DNA from: Lunularia cruciata
Taxonomy: Eukaryota; Streptophyta; Marchantiopsida; Lunulariales; Lunulariaceae
Length of the DNA stretch: 64,000 bases
Assembly: GCA_948567375.1 (NCBI GenBank)
Contig: OX419755.1
Coordinates: forward strand, 63,554,944-63,618,943
Direction: 5' to 3'
Position 1 is the stretch's first letter, and each line of letters opens with the position of its first letter. A program made the position numbers and the translations under genes. Shown piece after piece: positions 57,834 through 64,000 of the stretch. The notes beneath the pieces were generated by a model, which searched no databases, was not told the DNA's origin, and saw nothing but the letters and a program-made list of their open reading frames with translations.

Positions 57834-60800
57834 TGGTTGTTATAACATGGTTCTTATTCCGTCCGGCCCCCCGGGGCTCGATGAAACGCGCTCTCAAGGA
57901 GGCGGCCCGGCTGCGAAGTCAGGGCTGCTTAAGGCCTCATGGGAGGCGACGCGAAGGTCTGGTGGTTGAACTACTTAAATTGAAACTTGGAGAGTTTTGG
58001 AGAGTGAGAGTGTGGGGACGTGGGAGAGGAGAGGGAGAGATGTGAGAGGAAAGATATACATTTTCTCAGTGCTCTCTAGCATATAGCACTTGAGTGAATA
58101 ATAGGTTCTGTTCAATTTTCAATTTTGGTTCCATTGGTACCTAGATTGAAGACTATGGAGAATTGAGTAGAAAGTTATGGGGATTTCTAGGTTTTTTAGG
58201 GTTTAGAGTGATTATTACACATTGAGAGTGATGGGTAGAGAGTTCTCAATTTTAGTCTATTTGGTATTCATGCTACAATTTGAGAACTTAGTTCAAACAT
58301 TTGAGAGATAGGAATTGAAAATTACAAGAGTTTATAGTTTTTAGGGTTTGGAGAGATAGTATTTACTCATGTGAGTAGTGATGTGAGGGGTTGTGGTTTT
58401 GCAAGTATGAGAAGAGATGCATCATGTGTTATTATCATTATTCTTGTGTTAGCCATGGCTACACTTTCAAATGTGAGGTCGCCCAGAGCAACTTGGGATA
58501 CACCATGCACGATGTGTCCTCAATGCTTTACCTTGCAAGGGGTAAAGACCCGTGTGGGAAGGATGCACAAGGACTATGATTGGACCACTTGGGATGTTCA
58601 TGTGAGGCAAGCTACCACATCGATAGCAATGACACTTGAGATTACGCATGCTTCTTTTATCCCTTTGTTGACCGTTCCACAAATACCGATTGAGTCGTGG
58701 GAGTGGTTAGCTTCTTAGGGTGATTGCATTTTGGGATTATTTGAAGCTAGTTTTCCATATCCACATCTATTCCATAGACTACCCCGTACACTCCGTGATG
58801 AGGCTAGATAGGCCTTTTGCCTCCCACTTGATTGTTTGGCACATGATCCCTTGGACAAGTTCGCATAGCTTCTTTTCCTCTTACTCCCTCGATGGTGTCT
58901 TTGTTATGCTAGAGAGAGACATGCAAGGCATAGAGGAGTGACTACTAGATTTTGTTTATTCCAAGTGGAGGATTGGGCGGCAATACAAGAGTAGTCTATT
59001 AGGGCTGCATGTTTTAGGAGACAAGTTTTGCCACATGATAACACAAAGTCCACTCGATTACAACAGTGTAGGACATTAGGTTCAGTCGCGAGAGTTTAGT
59101 AGAGCAGCACGAGTGCTACACCCTTTGTTTATGGCTAGTCCTAATGATGAGATTATATTTTCCCTACGATCATTACATCCTATGGCAGGAGAGGGATTAC
59201 CACTAGAGGTCTTAGATTATCAGCCTGAGCAGGCTTTATGTCTTGATAGGTTTCTTTTTGCACAAGCATTGTGCACTGCCTCTTGCCTTTCTTCAAGAAG
59301 CTTGTCAAGGATAGTATATGAGCATCTTAGAGATTTCTTTTAGGCAAATGATCCTTCTAGTAGCTTTATTGAGTTATTTTAGGTGGTTACAAAAATACAA
59401 AGAGGAGAGATTCTTATGTTTGTTAGTCATGTGTTAGGTGCTAGTCTACTCGTGATGGAGAAAGACACAAGGGGCATTAAACCAATTGCTATTGGAGAAA
59501 TATTTTTGCATTTGGTTAGCCATACCATTGTACTCTAGCATCATTCTCACTTTCAATAGCACCTCATTCAACATCGGTTTGGAGTAGCTACACCTAGAGG
59601 ATGTGAGGCTATATCTTTAGCCATTAGGGTACTCTTAGATATCCATCTGGAGTGTGTCATCCTATAGGTGGATGTTGAGAGCGCTTTTAATAACATCTCA
59701 TGAGAATCTATCTTTAGGCAACTTAGGAAGGTTGGAGGATCCTTGGCAAGTCTTATTCTTTTTGTGTGGTCTTTTTATGGCTCTCTTGCTTCCCTTTACT
59801 ACTAGCACAATTGTTTACAGTAGTGAATCATAGTCTTGGAGTCAACTATTGATACATATTAGAGAGATCTTTTAGGAGGACCTTAATTTGCCATGGCTCA
59901 CTTTAGAGCTCTCTTATATACTAATTTGTTAGATTGCTCTCTTATATACTATCTGCTAGATTGTGTATTTCCCTCCTTGGTAGATGATACACCCATTATG
60001 GGCCCTATAGATCAGATTAGATAGGCCTTTGACCGCTTGACTACCAAGCTACATCTAGTAGGCTTGAGAGTCAAGGTGTCAAAGTGTATGGTATGGTCCC
60101 CTTTAGGTATCCCTCCACACCTTGAGCTTCCACAGGGGTGTATTACATCTACAAATGGTCTATATGTTCTTGGAATGCCAGTAGGATCCAAGGGTTTTGT
60201 CACACGCTTCTTAGATGCTGCCCTTGTAGAGGATATTTTCCATGTGAATGACCTTCCTTTATTAGGAGATCTGTGGATGGCATTTTTAATACTCTCCTCT
60301 AGTATTGCTCGTCAATTGACTTACCTCCTTTGCATAGTCCCCCTCCCTTGACCTTCCTATCACGTTTGAGAGCCTTTGATAGGAGGATCATGGGAGTCTT
60401 TGGTGATATTATTGGACCAAGGATATTTGAGTGTGTGATATGGGATTCGGCACCTAAACATATATCTCCACCAATCTCATGTGGAGGAGTTGGCTTGCTA
60501 TCTATGGAAGAGATTGCACCTATAGTGTTTTTTGTAGTTGGGCTCTAATGGCACCTCTACTTTCCTCTTGTTTTGTGGTTGTTGATAGGCCGGTTTTGGA
60601 TACTTATGTGATAGAGGTGGAGGAGGGATCCTCTTCTCTCCAAATGTTATTGCGGCAGACAAGAGACAATCTATCCACATAGTCATGCAAGGACCTTCCA
60701 TCTTGTGCTTCACTATTGTCAGATTAGACTAGAGGTTTACAGTCTTCCTTGATGGAGCAACAATGTAAGCATATGATAAATTATCACTTAGTTGACTCGT

Positions 60801-61722
60801 CCATTCCTTCGGCTACTAGAGCATTTCTTTGCTCTTGCTCTGGCAAGGGTGCAGGCTCTTGGATCCTAGCTCAAGCGTGCATTAGGGCATTCTAACTTGC
60901 ACCAGATACTTTCTCTATGAACATAAGGTTTTGCCTAAGTTTGGTCCACCCATCTCCATCTTTGTTACACACTTGTGAGTGTGGTTCTACACTAGATGCA
61001 ACAACGGTCCATATGACACATTGTCCTTTTGGAGGATAGAGGATAGCTATCCATGATGATATTAGAGACATAGTGTTTGCTACGGCACATGAGAGTGGAT
61101 ACTTGACTTAGAAGGAGCATTCATATGCCTTGCAAACGACACGTATTAGGGCAGACTTATACTTGGTCTGAGATGATCATGTGACAATAGCAGATGCCGT
61201 GGTTATAGACCCTATGTGTGATACAATTTTGGAGGGAGTGATTACCCATCCCCTTGGATGTGCGGCGAGTGCAACAATAGCTTGCAAGGTCTCCAAGTAT
61301 AGGAGTATGCAACGAGGTCACCTCTTTGTTCCTCTAGCCTTGGAGTTATATGGAGTGATGGACATTGCATTCGACACATTGGTGAAAGAGTGCACGAGAG
61401 CTTATCATGTTAGGCGCCATAGTGTACCACTCTCACTCTCATACTTTGTAGCATATTTTAGACAGCGTGTGTCCATTGCTCTATAGAGGGCAATGGTTGG
61501 TGCAATCCATAGGAGAGCAATGACACTAGGTGATGCTTCTTCAAATGCTCCGGTTGTATGTAGACAATACGACTTGCATAGCTAAGATATCTTAGGTGCC
61601 GTAGGGCACATTTCTCATATAGACTCTATTGAGGCTTTGCCCCATTTTACCTATTTTTCCTCACCCTTGTACCACTTGATGGGGTCTTCACATCCTTCGT
61701 GTTTTATTCCTCTCTCTTGTTC
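57834..61722 (+). mobile_element. Old full-length RLE non-LTR retrotransposon (copy 3)
   Basis: This 3889-bp copy lies opposite to copies 1 and 2 and is bounded by a 12-bp duplication. From about 57998 on it aligns with copy 2 across the leader, the ORF and the 3' UTR. Before that it carries about 120 GC-rich bases (57855-57985) absent from copy 2, suggesting copy 2 is slightly 5'-truncated or that the leader is variable. The 3' end has ttgatggggtcttcacatcc but the final ggtcgcc motif is changed. C-to-T and G-to-A differences from copy 2 dominate by eye, as expected for an old methylated insertion. Confidence 0.9.
58371..61660 (+). pseudogene. Decayed RLE retrotransposon ORF of copy 3
   Basis: The frame starts open with SCVIIIILVLAMAT and the C2H2 region DTPCTMCPQCFTLQGVKTRV, in which the first zinc His is now Arg. 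Recognisable later blocks are PLEVLDYQPEQ (59190), GLRVKVSKCMVWSPLGIPPH (60065), SLVDDTP for the RT catalytic box, the knuckle (CECGSTLDATTV, 60975) and VTIADAVVIDP, with KVSKYRSMQRGHLFVPLALE (61290-61350). Many stops are CAG to TAG relative to copy 2 (e.g. LAS-stop near 58716 and the one near 58810). There are also frameshifts near 59080 and 59650-59850. The stop before VVTKI (near 59380) coincides with the TAG in copy 2. Clearly inactive. Confidence 0.88.
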
Positions 61723-61734
61723 CTTATAACAATA
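61723..61734. repeat. Target-site duplication, 3' side of RLE copy 3
   Basis: Exact second copy of CTTATAACAATA. Confidence 0.85.
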
Positions 61735-64000
61735 GAGGGTTTCAAGAACCATTTCATGGATACAAGTTAATGTTCATATGAAAATGTATGGATAAATTAT
61801 GAATAAAATATATATAACAATAAAGGAATTACGGTCTCACAAAAATCGTTACCCACCAAAATATATGGGTTATGGAGACTCCATCAAAATTTATGAAAGT
61901 ATTAATTGAAGTTTTTACTTGTAGATGAGTATCATTGTCTCTCTTTTTCCCTTGTAAAACATCGATTTTATATTGATTTGTTACAAGACCCTTTAATATA
62001 TCTCGTAATCTTCTCAAGAATTTAAATTATAATATTAATTAAATAATTCAGTAACTGAATGCTCTTGAGACTTTAATCATCCATAAATTATTTAACGGGA
62101 AAATCTAACATCATCGTAAAATAACCATGGTTTCTTGTATTAAAACCCAATATATATCTTACGTGTAAACGTCTTTACTACGGACAACGGTAAGCTCTAT
62201 GTGTACTATTATGTCCTTTTGGTCTTGCGAGTATTCTTGCAAGTAACAGTGTCGTTCGTACCTTCTTCGCTTACATATGATTTAGACGTTGTGGTCTCAT
62301 GCACACATTATTCCTCTCTGCACTTTTAAGTACAGAAGTTTGTAAGACATTCCATTTGCACTGTGTGTGACAATTCACATGAATTGAAATTCATATATAT
62401 ATGAAAATTATTCATACTCAAGACTCATGTTTTCACTTTAGAATATCTATGATATTAAATATACGCAATTAATTTGATAACTCTAAGAAGACGTCATCAA
62501 AGGATACATCGTAAGTACCTTTAATGTTTAATTATTAATGATTGGACCTGTTCTCTCTTCTATCCATATAAAGATGCTGTGGTAAATTATCCGGATAAAA
62601 TATTCGTATGTATAGGAAAAGAGTTCATATTCAAGCTCAATGTAGAAATTTACAGTGAGAAGTTTGACTATATGAAGTGTATAGAGTCTAATTTAGTAAC
62701 TACCAATATGATATTATTCAAAAGCTATGGTACGAGCTACTATACGGTTTCGCACCCACTGGAAGAATGCAAACTAATCAACCAGGCCAAATGTCCTGTT
62801 TGGCATGTGACAAGGAGAAGTACTACCGCCGCAAGTTTTTCTCTTGCAACTAAAGTCATTTGCAACACCCAAGGGTGTAGCAGAAACTGAGTTCAGGCGA
62901 TTCAAAATTATCTGCACGGTACACAGCAATCTGGTCCACATTGGGAAGTCAAGTTTCATCGGTGTTGTTGGGGTAACAATCTAAGGACCATCGTCATGTC
63001 TGAGAACATTTGTACAGAGTTTTGCGGACAACCAACTCATTCTGAAATGCCCAGATCACATATAACGTGCAGAGAGGATCCCCTGCAGACAGCGTTTTGA
63101 GCTTAGCACGAATTATCTCAAATCTCCAAATTTTACAGCAACTGGTCCAGGGTAAATCCATTCACCCTGACCTTTGTTCACTTAGCGCATTCGCCTTTTG
63201 ATCAAAGAACTACAGTGCTGGTTCGAAGCATTTAACCTCGTTATGGGACTCTAAGCTAAGAGCGAGAGTGAACCGAAACAGAAACTTTCAAAGCAGTCCA
63301 ATTCTGGTCTAGACCACTTTCCTTAAGAGGACGTCCATAAGAACTCACCTGAACACTGCTAACACGTTCAGAACATCATGCATTAAACTATTTTATAATG
63401 GGTATCCATAGAAGAATAACTCGTCATGAACCTGATCCCTAAACTACATATTAACATAGCAGCATAACTTTGTTACATTCGTATAATACAGACACCTACT
63501 CCCTAACATCTACTTGAACGAATTCAAGTAGATGAGAAGTAAATGAGAAGAAGCCCGAGGGAAGGTAATAATGAGACGATGTCTAAATCGACGCCCAATC
63601 TACATTCTACTTCTCTTCACTCGCATTGCTGTACAATTTCTTCGATCACCTGAGATCTAAATGGCTCAAGGAATCACTCGATAATGACTACTCGAAGTAC
63701 TCGGTGACCACCAGTCCAGGAATATTTGCAAAATATCCTCAGGGGATGCAAAGGGAAGGAGTCCAGTCATGAGTGGGAGAATTAAGACTAAAATTGAGTG
63801 GAAGGTAAAGCGAGCAACGGCAGAGCATATCCGAGATCCTAAAGGTGCTTTTTCGAAATAGCTTCTTGGTGGATGCCCATTAAGGAAATGATATAGCGGC
63901 GGAGTAAAGCATGTTGCGAACGCATGCAAAGAACAATAACATTCCCACAACACAACCCAGTGCAGCCCACTACCACCTAAGGTATCAATTGATAGCTTCC
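61735..64000. other. AT-rich DNA without a confident gene, right edge
   Basis: 61735-62580 is AT-rich with stops in all frames. 62580-63660 shows only short unsupported open frames. A perfect 12-bp hairpin (catctacttgaa/ttcaagtagatg, 4-base loop) lies at 63507-63534. On the minus strand, one frame stays open from 64000 to 63666 and a second hydrophobic frame (GCVVGMLLFFACVRNMLY) ends at 63880-63882. One of them might be the last exon of a membrane protein that continues to the right, but I cannot name it. Confidence 0.35.

Noticed and set aside
63666-64000. Terminal exon of a membrane protein on the minus strand
   Set aside because: Two different frames are open and hydrophobic, no family was recognised, and the supporting splice site cannot be judged at the window edge.
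1-64000. CRISPR arrays, operons or prokaryotic defence systems
   Set aside because: The window is eukaryotic: spliced genes, plant organelle-targeted proteins and retrotransposons; no spaced identical repeats seen.

Overview
The window reads as nuclear DNA of a land plant. It holds a plastid-type protoporphyrinogen oxidase 3' exon, a plastid ClpP5-type protease subunit with a transit-peptide-like N-terminus, the plant-specific cytochrome c oxidase subunit 5C, a plant-type long-tailed DHHC S-acyltransferase, and a multi-exon DMX/Rav1 (rabconnectin-like) gene with GT-AG introns. Low gene density, intronless versions of some genes and restriction-like-endonuclease (RLE) retrotransposons make me favour a bryophyte or another early-diverging plant. 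That placement is inference; the sequence does not prove a species.

Layout. 1-468: last exon of PPOX (+). 1872-2840: intronless glucose-6-phosphate 1-epimerase-like gene (+). 2841-8506: non-coding DNA with a 230-bp tandem duplication, a 110-bp retrotransposon stub and a perfect 21-bp hairpin. 8507-18262: ten-exon Rav1/DMXL-like gene (+), which appears to end without the C-terminal WD40 block. 18263-41700: repeat-rich and increasingly AT-rich DNA with two copies of an RLE-type non-LTR retrotransposon on the minus strand, a decayed coiled-coil ORF split by one of them, a decayed Ty3/gypsy pol with a C-terminal PHD-like finger, and a long TA microsatellite. 42156-43025: intronless ClpP5 (+). 44009-44488: two more short stubs of the same retrotransposon. 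45955-50929: nine-exon DHHC S-acyltransferase (-). 55828-57082: two-exon COX5C (-). 57834-61722: old, heavily mutated full-length copy of the RLE element (+). 61735-64000: no confident gene.

The most notable system is the RLE retrotransposon family. Six copies lie in this one window: one nearly intact, one young 5'-truncated, one old full-length, and three stubs of 65-231 bp. Five have recognisable target-site duplications (8-13 bp). The protein has one N-terminal C2H2 finger, a reverse transcriptase, a CCHC-like knuckle and an R2-like endonuclease core. The two full-length copies share an in-frame TAG at the same position just before the RT domain.

The cellular genes are housekeeping genes of different compartments: plastid tetrapyrrole synthesis and proteolysis, mitochondrial respiration, endomembrane acidification and palmitoylation, and sugar phosphate metabolism. 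Nothing suggests they form a functional cluster.
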